A DNA stretch of 64,000 nucleotides from JAPPLB01 sp965206655 (lineage in GTDB: Bacteria; Acidobacteriota; Terriglobia; Bryobacterales; UBA6623). The stretch lies in contig CBDBKC010000035.1 in the NCBI GenBank assembly GCA_965206655.1, forward strand, positions 124,001 to 188,000, written 5' to 3'. Made by a program: the position numbers and the translations under genes. Positions 26,003 to 33,804 of the stretch are shown here, one piece after another. Under the pieces are notes generated by a model. It did no database searches, had not been told where the DNA came from, and worked only from the letters and a program-made list of their open reading frames with translations. The stretch's first letter is position 1; each line of letters begins with the position of its first letter.

Positions 26003-27379
26003 TCAGCTCTGCTCGCCCGCCCACGTGCCGAGTTGAACGGAAAGGTCGTCGTCGTATTTCTCGCCCCACTCTGTCATCAGCCCGGCCATCTGCTTGACTG
26101 TTGACCGAGCCGAGTCCCAGAGGTTTCGGGTCTCGGCCGGGTCGGCTTTCATGTCATACAACTCACCCGGACGCAGGACGGGCCGGTTGTCGAATTTCCT
26201 TAGGATGATCTTGTACCGCTCGGTGCGCAGCGCGCGTTCGTTGTAGTAGCCGCCTCCAATCGCTCTCTGCGGCACGTTCTGGATCATGATCGGACGGTTC
26301 CAGTTGTCGCGCCCCTCGTTGACTTCAGCGAGCAAACTGCGTCCGTGAATCACGGGGCGGAAGTCGTTGCCGTGCGCGCCCATGATGGGCACAATGCCCG
26401 CCGCGTCGAGAATGGTTGGCATCAGGTCCACCGAGCTTACGCCGGACCGCCAGACCTTGCCCGACGGCAGCCGTTTCGGATAGCGAATCATGAGCGGGAT
26501 CCGTGCCGCATCGTCGTAGGAGGTACACATGCCTTCGACGGTTCCCGGACGGTCGGTCCAAGCGCGGCCATGCTCGGTCGAGAAGATGATCATGGTGTCG
26601 TCGAGAATGTTCTGCTCGCGGAGCGTATCGAGGATGCGGCCGACGTTCCAGTCGAGTGCGGCCACAGAGCCGTAGTAGCCGGCGTTGCTCTGCCCCTCAT
26701 AACGCTTGAGGAAGTGCTTCGGAGGGTCGGACGGCTCGTGCGGCGAGTAGTAGGACTGATACAGGAAGAACGGTTCGTCCACATGGTCCTCAATGAACCG
26801 AATTCCTTGATCGGTGTGGACATCGGGCCGGTAGCGTGACTTGTGCGGCTCTCCGATCCAGTGCAGCAGCAGCGAGTTGAACGACTTCCAATAGTCAAAG
26901 AAGCCGGGATTTGCCGGCCCCAAGTGCCACTTGCCGATGTGCCCCGTCGCATAACCCGCGTTGTTCAGATAGAACGGGAAGTTATCCCAGAGCCGGAACC
27001 GCTGGTCGCGAAACGGGTCGATGATGGGCTCGCTATAGGTCGAGTTGCTTGGCCCGGGACTGTGAGGGTAGACGTTGCGCTTCAGCCCATGAACGTGTGA
27101 GTAGCTGCCCGTCACGATCGATGCCCGGGTCGGCCCGCAGAGCGCTTGCGGCGCGTAGCAGTTGTCAAAGCGGACGCCGGTTTCGGCCAGGAAATCAAGG
27201 TTCGGCGTATGGACGTCCCGTTCACCGTAGGCGCCGATAGCGTCCGAGCGGCATTTATCGAACAGCAGGAACAGGATGTTCGGGGGGCGGTCGCCGACAG
27301 GAGTGTAGTCCTGCCCGCTCGCTTGGCTCGATATGAGAGGTGCGGCGCTGACGCCGGAGAGAAATGTTCTGCGATCCAT
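26003..27379 (-). CDS. Type I sulfatase, exported
   Basis: 458 residues from the ATG at 27379, which has GGAG about eight bases upstream; a longer frame to 27439 lacks support. The N-terminus MDRRTFLSGVSAAPLISS looks like a Tat signal. The sulfatase signature C81-G-P83-T-R85 carries the Cys converted to formylglycine, and LDWNVGRILDTL and TLREQNILDDTMIIFSTEHGR fit the family. Two metal-site positions are unusual: the first Asp pair (normally DD or DDQ) is D41-K42, and the later pair (normally DN or DH) is EH. It may be an active sulfatase with altered metal binding or a phosphonate/other esterase homologue. It hydrolyses sulfate esters, often on polysaccharides. Confidence 0.88.
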   Translation of the reverse strand: MDRRTFLSGVSAAPLISSQASGQDYTPVGDRPPNILFLLFDKCRSDAIGAYGERDVHTPNLDFLAETGVRFDNCYAPQALCGPTRASIVTGSYSHVHGLKRNVYPHSPGPSNSTYSEPIIDPFRDQRFRLWDNFPFYLNNAGYATGHIGKWHLGPANPGFFDYWKSFNSLLLHWIGEPHKSRYRPDVHTDQGIRFIEDHVDEPFFLYQSYYSPHEPSDPPKHFLKRYEGQSNAGYYGSVAALDWNVGRILDTLREQNILDDTMIIFSTEHGRAWTDRPGTVEGMCTSYDDAARIPLMIRYPKRLPSGKVWRSGVSSVDLMPTILDAAGIVPIMGAHGNDFRPVIHGRSLLAEVNEGRDNWNRPIMIQNVPQRAIGGGYYNERALRTERYKIILRKFDNRPVLRPGELYDMKADPAETRNLWDSARSTVKQMAGLMTEWGEKYDDDLSVQLGTWAGEQS

Positions 27380-27468
27380 GGGCGACTCCGGGAGTGGGGA
27401 AGTGACAACAGTATACTCATGCTTCTGTCCCGCGAGCACGCGAGGTGCTAGGCTTGCAGATCCAGGCC

Positions 27469-28542
27469 ATGCCCAAAATCTTCGGATTCTTCATTCTCGC
27501 CATGGCTCTGCAGGCCCACTCATGGGCACGCATGTACGTTTACGTTTCCGTCAGCGGAGAGCAACGGATCGTCGTCTTCCAGCTCGATGAGAGTAAGGGC
27601 TCATTGACACCGAAAGGGTCGCTGGATGTGGATGGGTCGCCGGGATCGATTTGGCCGCATCCGACGAGGCCGGAATTCTTCGTGGCCTTGCGCTCGACCG
27701 GAAAGCTGGCGACGTTGGACGTTGACCGCTCCACGGGGATGTTGAGCGTCGGGCACGAGACGACTCCTGGGGAATCTTCGCCTTTTGTCTTGCCGGACCC
27801 CTCCGGGCGATATTTGCTGTCGGCTTACTACAGCGGGGGGAAGGTGAGGGTGCATTCGATTGCGGACGATGGCGCACTTTCGACTGAACCGCTACAGGTG
27901 ATCGAAACGGCGCTCAACGCGCATTGCATACGGCTCGATCCGAGCGGCCGCTACGCGTTTGTTCCGCATACGGGCCCCAACGCGGTGTTCCAGTTTCGCT
28001 GGGATGGAAAAAGCGGAAGGCTCACAGCCAATGAACCGCCGCGAGTGCCCAACACACCGCAAGGCGCCGGGCCCCGGCATATCTATTTCCATCCGACGCT
28101 GCGCGCGGCCTATACGGCGAACGAACTCGGTAGCAGCGTAACGGTGCATGCTTTCGACACCTCGAAGGGAACGCTCGAAGCCGTCCAGACGCTTTCGACG
28201 CTGCCGGAGGGTTTTGCCGAGAAGAATACTTGCGCGGATGTAGAAGTGACGCCGGACGGGCGCTTTGTCTATGTCTCGAATCGGGGACACGATTCGATCG
28301 CAGGGTTCAGGGTCGACAAGAGTTCGGGACGTTTGGAAGCCATCGGCCAATTCCCGACCGAACGTACGCCGAGGTCATTTAATATCGATCCCTCGGGCCG
28401 CTACATGGTGTCGGCGGGGCAGGGGTCGGGAACACTCGCAACCTACCGGTTGGATTCAGTTACGGGGGGGCTCGACCGGCTACAGACCTACGAGGTGGGG
28501 AAAAGTCCGGCTTGGGTGATGATTGCCGATCACGGCAAGTGA
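27469..28542 (+). CDS. Exported lactonase-type seven-bladed propeller (6-phosphogluconolactonase/YbhE family)
   Basis: About 357 residues from ATG 27469, which begins a signal peptide (MPKIFGFFILAMALQAHSWA); the frame is open from a GTG at 27445, less likely. Repeated blades such as LRSTGKLATLDVDRSTGMLS, GRYLLSAYYSGGKVRVHSI, YAFVPHTGPNAVFQF, and RFVYVSNRGHDSIAGFRVD match the lactonase/Pgl propeller fold. HIYFHPTLRAAYTANELGSSV is a hallmark of the family. Known members hydrolyse 6-phosphogluconolactone or cyclic carboxylate lactones; an exported version would act on free sugar or acid lactones outside the cytoplasm, such as those made by periplasmic dehydrogenases. It is divergently arranged with the sulfatase, 90 bases apart. 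Confidence 0.85.
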   Translation: MPKIFGFFILAMALQAHSWARMYVYVSVSGEQRIVVFQLDESKGSLTPKGSLDVDGSPGSIWPHPTRPEFFVALRSTGKLATLDVDRSTGMLSVGHETTPGESSPFVLPDPSGRYLLSAYYSGGKVRVHSIADDGALSTEPLQVIETALNAHCIRLDPSGRYAFVPHTGPNAVFQFRWDGKSGRLTANEPPRVPNTPQGAGPRHIYFHPTLRAAYTANELGSSVTVHAFDTSKGTLEAVQTLSTLPEGFAEKNTCADVEVTPDGRFVYVSNRGHDSIAGFRVDKSSGRLEAIGQFPTERTPRSFNIDPSGRYMVSAGQGSGTLATYRLDSVTGGLDRLQTYEVGKSPAWVMIADHGK

Positions 28543-28685
28543 TCCGTAGTCGCGAATCGTTCCGTACCCCGGAGGCTCCCGCCAGGGCGTCGGGCAAAAT
28601 AGCCCCGATGGTTTCTCCTGCAACGCATGGCCAACTGACCCACTGTTTGGCCCTCTCGCCGCCATGAATCGGCCTAAAGCCTTGC

Positions 28686-28691
28686 TATAAT
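28686..28691 (+). promoter_or_regulatory. Extended -10 promoter of the lipid A operon
   Basis: TGC followed by TATAAT at 28686-28691 makes a consensus extended -10 box 80 bases before the fabZ start. The -35 region 17 bases upstream (CATGAA) is poor, which an extended -10 can tolerate. Position upstream of the only gene in this orientation supports it. Confidence 0.55.
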
Positions 28692-28770
28692 ACGCCTTCT
28701 CGCGTTACCCCAACGGCGACACCCCACCAAGCGAACCCAGGTCCGCGCCCCGGGCGCTTGCTTGGCTCTC

Positions 28771-29280
28771 ATGTACGACATCAATCACATCCTTTCGGTG
28801 CTACCGCACCGTTACCCGTTCCTGCTCGTCGACCGGATCGAAGAAATGAGGGAAGACTGGATTGTCGGCATCAAGAATGTCACCGTCAACGAGCCGTTCT
28901 TCCAGGGACATTTCCCGGATCTGCCCGTCATGCCCGGCGTTCTCATCATCGAGTCCATGGCACAGGTTGGCGCGGTTTTACTACTGACCTACGCTCCTAA
29001 ACGCGGCGAGAACTTCGAAAACAAGGTCGTCCTTTTTTCCTCCATCGAGAAAGCACGCTTCCGGCGTCCCGTCGGGCCCGGCGATCAACTGCGGATCGAA
29101 CTCCAGGTTCTCAAGCACAAGGGCCCCGTTTGGAAAGTCGGTGCGCGCGGACTCGTCGACGGCAACCTCGTCGCCGATGCGACCCTGATGTGTCATGTCG
29201 CCGACAGAGCCGCGACGCGATCGCAACCGGCCGATCCCGCGCAGCCCGGTCCGGGGCAGCCCGAAAGTCAGGCCACCTAG
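28771..29280 (+). CDS. fabZ: 3-hydroxyacyl-ACP dehydratase FabZ
   Basis: 169 residues from ATG 28771 (MYDINHILSVLPHRYPFLLVDRI), the canonical FabZ start; a TTG three codons earlier is not needed. The hot-dog fold catalytic His is in GHFPDLPVMPGVLIIESMAQVG and the Glu in ESMAQ. It dehydrates 3-hydroxyacyl-ACP in fatty acid elongation, and it is often linked to lipid A genes because LpxA and LpxD draw on 3-hydroxyacyl-ACP. The C-terminal about 20 residues (RSQPADPAQPGPGQPESQ) are a disordered Pro/Gly/Gln tail beyond the usual length. It is the first gene of the operon, eight bases before lpxA. Confidence 0.95.
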   Translation: MYDINHILSVLPHRYPFLLVDRIEEMREDWIVGIKNVTVNEPFFQGHFPDLPVMPGVLIIESMAQVGAVLLLTYAPKRGENFENKVVLFSSIEKARFRRPVGPGDQLRIELQVLKHKGPVWKVGARGLVDGNLVADATLMCHVADRAATRSQPADPAQPGPGQPESQAT

Positions 29281-29288
29281 GAAGGGCC

Positions 29289-30065
29289 ATGGCGGTCCAC
29301 CCGACAGCTATTGTTGACCCGAACGCCCGTCTTCACGAAAGGGCGGAGGTCGGCCCCTTCTGCGTGATAGGCGCGGGCGTTGAGATCGGCGCCGGCACGC
29401 GCCTCATGGCGCATATCTACGCCGAAGGGCCAACGACGATCGGCGAGGACAATACCTTCTACCCCTACTCCACGGTCGGCGTTGCCCCGCAGGACCTCAA
29501 GTACCACGGCGAGCAAACCGAAACCCGCGTCGGTAGCCGCAATATAGTCCGCGAGTTCGTCACTATTCACCGCGGGACCGAGGGAGGCGGCGGGCTCACG
29601 TCCATCGGCGACGACAACCTGCTCCAGGCCTACGCCCACGTCGCTCACGACTGCCACCTGCGCTCAAAAACCATCCTCTCCCACAGCGCCACTCTCGGCG
29701 GACATGTGACGATCGAAGACTGGGCCGTCGTCGGGGCGCACAGCGGCGTTCACCAGTTTTGCCGTGTGGGGGAACACTGCTACATCGGCGGCTATAGCGT
29801 CATTACGCAGGACGTCATGCCCTATTCGCTCGTCGTCACCGAACGCGGAGCGCGTACCTTCGGCGTCAACAAAGTCGGACTCGAACGCCGGGAGTACTCC
29901 AAAGAAAGCATCCAACGGTTGAACAAAGCCTTTCGCCGCCTCACAAAGTCCAATCTCAACACCGAGCAGGCCCTTGAAAAGATCCGTGCTGAAGAAGATA
30001 TCGACGAGCCGCTTCAAAAGCTGCTCGACTTCATCGCATCGTCTGAGCGGGGCGTTATCAAATGA
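29289..30065 (+). CDS. lpxA: UDP-N-acetylglucosamine acyltransferase LpxA
   Basis: 258 residues from ATG 29289, with AGGAAGGG directly before it; the frame is open upstream within fabZ but the family start MAVHPTAIVDPNARL is here. Left-handed hexapeptide repeats fill residues about 5-185, and the catalytic His lies in QAYAHVAHDCHLRS. The C-terminal helical domain (YSKESIQRLNKAFRRL) is present. LpxA transfers a 3-hydroxyacyl chain from ACP to UDP-GlcNAc (or, with GnnA/GnnB, to its 3-amino analogue) as the first step of lipid A synthesis in the cytoplasm. Its end overlaps lpxI by four bases. Confidence 0.96.
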   Translation: MAVHPTAIVDPNARLHERAEVGPFCVIGAGVEIGAGTRLMAHIYAEGPTTIGEDNTFYPYSTVGVAPQDLKYHGEQTETRVGSRNIVREFVTIHRGTEGGGGLTSIGDDNLLQAYAHVAHDCHLRSKTILSHSATLGGHVTIEDWAVVGAHSGVHQFCRVGEHCYIGGYSVITQDVMPYSLVVTERGARTFGVNKVGLERREYSKESIQRLNKAFRRLTKSNLNTEQALEKIRAEEDIDEPLQKLLDFIASSERGVIK

Positions 30066-30862
30066 AACTCGGCCTGATCGCCGGTGGAGGACGCTTTCCC
30101 TTGCTCGTCGCCTCCTCGGCCCGCCGGCAGGGTCACGAAATCGTCGCTGTCGCTGTTAAAGAAGAAGCCGACCCGGCACTCGATCAGCATGTCGATCGCT
30201 GCCACTGGATCTCGCTCGGCGAACTCACTAAACTCATCCGAGCCTTCCAAGACGAAGGCGTCACCGAAGCCGTTATGGCCGGGCGCGTACGCCACTCGCG
30301 CATCTACTCGTCGATCCGCCCCGACTGGAAGCTGTTCAAGCTCCTCGCCTCGCTGCCTCGCAAGAACACGGACTCGCTGCTCGGCGCCGTCGCGGGTTTC
30401 CTTGAGAGCGAGGGCATCCGGCTGCTCGACTCCACTCGCTTCCTGGAACCCTACCTCGCCAAAAAGGGCCCGCTCACCAGTCGCCGGCCCAACAAAGATG
30501 AACAAGCCGATATCGACTACGGCCTCGAAGTCGGGCGCGCACTGGCGGGCTTCGACATCGGCCAGACCGTCGTCATATGCGAGCGCGCCTGCATCGCGGT
30601 CGAAGCCATGGAAGGCACCAACGACGTTATCCTGCGCGCCGCTCGCTTCAGTAACGGCCGGCCTCTGACTGTGGTGAAGATGGCCAAGCCCGATCAAGAC
30701 ATGCGCTTCGACGTCCCCGTCGTTGGCCCCACGACCATCGAGAAGATGCAAGAAGCCAAGGCGGCGACACTCGCCGTCGAAGCCGGAAAGACGCTTTTGC
30801 TCGACATGGAAGACGTCTTCGAAGCCGCCAATCAAGCCAATATCGCAATGCTAGGATACTAG
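30062..30862 (+). CDS. lpxI: UDP-2,3-diacylglucosamine pyrophosphatase LpxI
   Basis: 266 residues, starting MKLGLIAGGGRFPLLVASSARRQGHEIVAVAVKEEADP and including RGTDSLLG-like RKNTDSLLGAVAGFLESEGIRLLDST and GQTVVICERACIAVEAMEGTND. This is the LpxI family (formerly DUF1009), which hydrolyses UDP-2,3-diacylglucosamine to lipid X in place of LpxH, as known from Caulobacter. The ATG overlaps the lpxA stop by four bases, so expression is coupled. LpxI is used by many alphaproteobacteria and Acidobacteriota and supports a diderm, LPS-making organism. Lipid A intermediates then go to LpxB, which is not in this window. Confidence 0.94.
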   Translation: MKLGLIAGGGRFPLLVASSARRQGHEIVAVAVKEEADPALDQHVDRCHWISLGELTKLIRAFQDEGVTEAVMAGRVRHSRIYSSIRPDWKLFKLLASLPRKNTDSLLGAVAGFLESEGIRLLDSTRFLEPYLAKKGPLTSRRPNKDEQADIDYGLEVGRALAGFDIGQTVVICERACIAVEAMEGTNDVILRAARFSNGRPLTVVKMAKPDQDMRFDVPVVGPTTIEKMQEAKAATLAVEAGKTLLLDMEDVFEAANQANIAMLGY

Positions 30863-30884
30863 CCGCCTCCCAAACTCAATCTAC

Positions 30885-31862
30885 ATGGCTGACAATGCAC
30901 CAACCGACAAGATCCGGGTAGCCGTCGTCGGCGTTGGAACCTTCGGACATCAACATGCCCGCGTCCTGGAAGGCGTCCCCGGCGCCGAGCTCGTGGCCGT
31001 CGTCGATCAGGACCAAAGCCGAGCCGAAGCCATCGCCGAGGAGCACTCCTGCAAAGCTCTCACGAGCCATCGCGAACTCCAGGGCCGGGTCGACGCGGCT
31101 ATTGTGGCGGTCCCCACTCAGCATCACGCCGCCGTCGGTGTCGAGCTGCTCCAAGCGGGCATCGACATCCTTGTCGAGAAGCCCATAGCCCCTGATCTTG
31201 CTGACGCCGACGCCCTTGTCAGCGCGGCCCTTGAGAACAACCGCATCCTTCAAGTCGGCCATCTCGAACGCTTCAACCCGGTCGTCGAGGCCGTCAAAGA
31301 TGTGGCCTATCTGCCGCTCTTCTTCGAAATCCACCGCATGAGCATCTTTTCGCCGCGCAGTCTCGATGTCGACGTCGTGCTCGACCTGATGATCCACGAC
31401 CTCGATATCGTTCTGCACCTGGTCGACAGCCCGCTCGAGCGATTCGAGGCGACCGGCATCCCCGTACTCTCTCCCAAGGCGGATATTGCGAGCGTCCGCT
31501 TGACCTTCCGGAACGGCTGTGTGGCCAACCTCACGGCCAGCCGCGTCTCAACCGAAAAAATTAGGAAACTGCGGTTCTTCCAACCTCGTCAATACATTTC
31601 GATCGACTACACGCGGCAGGACGGTTACGTATCCGGTGTGGATGAGTCTTTTCAGCTAACCCATCGTCGAATCGAGACGGTCCGAGCTGAACCTCTTGCA
31701 CGTCAGGCTGAGGCGTTCCTGCAATCGGTCGTAACGCGCGAAAAGCCGCGCGTGAGCGGCGAAGACGGCCGGGCCGTACTCGATGTGGGGCTTAGAATAG
31801 TAGACGAAATGGAGCGTCATTCCCACGTCGTCGCGGACACAGTCGCGACGCCAAAAACGTGA
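30885..31862 (+). CDS. Gfo/Idh/MocA-family oxidoreductase in lipid A operon
   Basis: 325 residues. The Rossmann fold is clear: RVAVVGVGTFGHQHARVLEGVPGAELVAVVD (about 8-38) and ILVEKPIAPDLADAD with the EKP motif near residue 97. The C-terminal alpha/beta domain includes DLMIHDLDIVLHLVDSP, the usual substrate region. It uses NAD(P) to oxidise or reduce a sugar or sugar nucleotide. Being 22 bases after lpxI and overlapping the next gene by four bases suggests a role in lipid A or cell envelope sugar chemistry. One known member, GnnA, makes the 3-keto intermediate for 3-amino lipid A, but its GnnB aminotransferase partner is not adjacent, so this remains a hypothesis. Confidence 0.85.
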   Translation: MADNAPTDKIRVAVVGVGTFGHQHARVLEGVPGAELVAVVDQDQSRAEAIAEEHSCKALTSHRELQGRVDAAIVAVPTQHHAAVGVELLQAGIDILVEKPIAPDLADADALVSAALENNRILQVGHLERFNPVVEAVKDVAYLPLFFEIHRMSIFSPRSLDVDVVLDLMIHDLDIVLHLVDSPLERFEATGIPVLSPKADIASVRLTFRNGCVANLTASRVSTEKIRKLRFFQPRQYISIDYTRQDGYVSGVDESFQLTHRRIETVRAEPLARQAEAFLQSVVTREKPRVSGEDGRAVLDVGLRIVDEMERHSHVVADTVATPKT

Positions 31863-33361
31863 GCCACCCGGAACCGGATCCCGAACCTCGGCTGCTGCTT
31901 GAAGACTACGGCTCCCAGGCCCGGCAGTGGCTGGCCCGATTTGCGTCCCAGCCGCGCCCCCGTCCCGCGGGCAGCGCGGCCGATTCCAACGGTCGGCCTG
32001 CGCCGCCGATCCACCTTCTGCTCGAAGATTTCACCCGGCGCCGGGACGAGTGGTGGACGCGTTATCAGCAGTCGCCCCCAAAGTCGAAACCCGCCCCCCA
32101 AAGCGCCGATCAGGCCGACCTGTCACTGCTCGTCGAAGACTACTACGACGCCCGTCGCCGCGCTTCGAAGGCCGCCCGCGCCCGCGAGCGCGCGGCCCAT
32201 GCGCCGCCGCCTCCGGCATCGCTGGACCCGGTACCGGCGGACGAAATCCCGGTCGACCTGCTCGTTCATTGGGACACGAACCTCACTCTCAGCGGCAACC
32301 AAAGACCGATGGTCCTGTCGCTTCTGGCGCATGTCATTCTAGTCGGCATCCTGATCCTGCAGCCCAACATTCTTCCTTTCCGGCAGCGCCCGCTCGACCT
32401 CGAAACCCCCAACTTTACGATGCTCACGCCGCCCGAGGACTTCCTCAAGGAACTGACGCAGCCCGAGCCGAACGAGGGTCCCGTTAGCATCGAGTTTGAA
32501 GGTAAGGATGAGTTGCCGGTCCCTGTTATGAAACCGCCCGAGCAACCCGCTCCCGCGCCTCCGGCGCTTCACGCGGAACCGGAACCCGAGCCCGTACCCG
32601 AACCTCCGCCCACGGTGGAGGTCACTCCCGAGGAACCCACGCCCGAACCACCTCCGGAACGGCGCGATCCCGAACCGAACCCCGAAGCGCCGCCCCCGGC
32701 CATCGCAGCTCGCAGCCCGAATCCCGGTGAGTTCAATCCGGACCGAAGATTGGGGCGGCCCGCCGAGCTTCCGATGCCCAAGCCCCCCTCTCGTCCGGCA
32801 AAACGGCCCCGGTTGCAGCTCGAAGATCCCCGGACCGGTTCGCCCGGACGGGTGGGTCCGGCACAATTGGGCAGTCTGGCTCTGAACGCGCGCCCCGGTC
32901 AACTGGTGGAAGGCGCGATCCGAAATCTCTCCGCGTCGGGAGGACGCGGGGGACGGCAGGCCGTCGGCGATGGCTCCGGGACGGGCGGGCTGAGCGGCTA
33001 CCTGCCACCCTCACCAGGTAACGCCGGCAGCAATCTCGAACTGTTGAGCGACCCAATGGGTGTCGACTTCCGGCCCTATCTTCTGCAGGTCCTGGCGTCC
33101 GTTCGGCGCAACTGGTACGCCGTGATTCCCGAGAGCGCCCGCCTTGGCATGAACCGCGGCTCCGTGGCCATTCAGCTTCGCGTCGTCCGCAGCGGCAGCG
33201 TCGCTAAACTCGTCATCGCCAACTCATCCGGCACGAACTCTCTCGATCGCGCCGCAGTAGCGGGCATCAGCGCCTCCAACCCTCTGCCACCCCTGCCGTC
33301 CGACTACAAGGGCTCCGACGTCAGCTTTCAATTCGTGTTCCGTTACAACCTGAAACGCTAA
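31859..33361 (+). CDS. TonB-family energy transducer with novel N-terminal triple repeat
   Basis: 500 residues from a GTG that overlaps the previous stop (GTGA). The C-terminal TonB domain (about 403-498: PYLLQVLASVRRNWYAVIPES, VQLRVVRSG-like IQLRVVRSGSVAKLVI, PLPPLPSDYKG) and a single membrane helix (about 150-168) identify a TonB/TolA-like transducer. Between them is a Pro/Glu-rich stretch (about 225-285) spanning the periplasm. The cytoplasmic N-terminus, usually only a few residues in TonB, is about 145 long and contains three repeats: RLLLEDYGSQARQW (11-), HLLLEDFTRRRDEWW (52-), SLLVEDYYDARRR (89-). A fourth, weaker copy may be VDLLVHWD. It transduces proton-motive force to outer-membrane receptors; the repeats are unexplained. 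Confidence 0.85.
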   Translation: MSHPEPDPEPRLLLEDYGSQARQWLARFASQPRPRPAGSAADSNGRPAPPIHLLLEDFTRRRDEWWTRYQQSPPKSKPAPQSADQADLSLLVEDYYDARRRASKAARARERAAHAPPPPASLDPVPADEIPVDLLVHWDTNLTLSGNQRPMVLSLLAHVILVGILILQPNILPFRQRPLDLETPNFTMLTPPEDFLKELTQPEPNEGPVSIEFEGKDELPVPVMKPPEQPAPAPPALHAEPEPEPVPEPPPTVEVTPEEPTPEPPPERRDPEPNPEAPPPAIAARSPNPGEFNPDRRLGRPAELPMPKPPSRPAKRPRLQLEDPRTGSPGRVGPAQLGSLALNARPGQLVEGAIRNLSASGGRGGRQAVGDGSGTGGLSGYLPPSPGNAGSNLELLSDPMGVDFRPYLLQVLASVRRNWYAVIPESARLGMNRGSVAIQLRVVRSGSVAKLVIANSSGTNSLDRAAVAGISASNPLPPLPSDYKGSDVSFQFVFRYNLKR

Positions 33362-33495
33362 CCCGCCGACGCCAAACTCCGGGCCGCGGGCGTAAGCCTT
33401 CGATGCCGGCGTTAAGAGAACGACGTGCGGACGTAAACCGCTCCGCGTTTTGTTGGCTGGACGCTTCATCGTCTGGTTCCGGAGGAGACCGAAAA

Positions 33496-33768
33496 GTGAA
33501 ATTCATCGTTAGCTTGAAATTGCCCTAAGGCACCTACGACGTTGCCATCGCTCGATTTCTCAAGGCAGGCGGAGCTCCTCCGGATGGGGTGGAGATGCTC
33601 GGCCGCTGGCATGGCATGGACGGCGGAGGCTTTGCCGTGGCCCAGTCCAGCAATCCGAAAGCCCTCTACGCCTGGGTGGCGGAATGGTCTGACGTCATCC
33701 CGGTTCGGGTAACTCCGTGCTTGGAAGACGCGGACGCAGCGGAGGTCTTGCAGTCCGTGAAGGGATAG
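33496..33768 (+). pseudogene. DUF3303-like protein with in-frame TAA at codon 11
   Basis: From a GTG at 33496, with GGAGGAG about nine bases before it, the frame reads VKFIVSLKLP, then TAA (33526-33528), then GTYDVAIARFLKAGGAPP, GVEMLGRWHGMDGGGFAVAQ and LYAWVAEWSDVIPVRVTPC to a TAG at 33766. Apart from the stop this is a continuous DUF3303-type small protein of about 90 residues (start MKFxVxWKxPxxTY, then RFLKTGxPPPxGVxxLGRWH). The TAA falls where family members have an ordinary residue. A simple reading is a recent nonsense mutation; sequencing error is possible. No later start gives a complete domain. The family has no known function. Confidence 0.6.
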
Positions 33769-33804
33769 TAGGAGCAGCGCCCCTTCCGGGGCTTCCCGCC
33801 GAAG

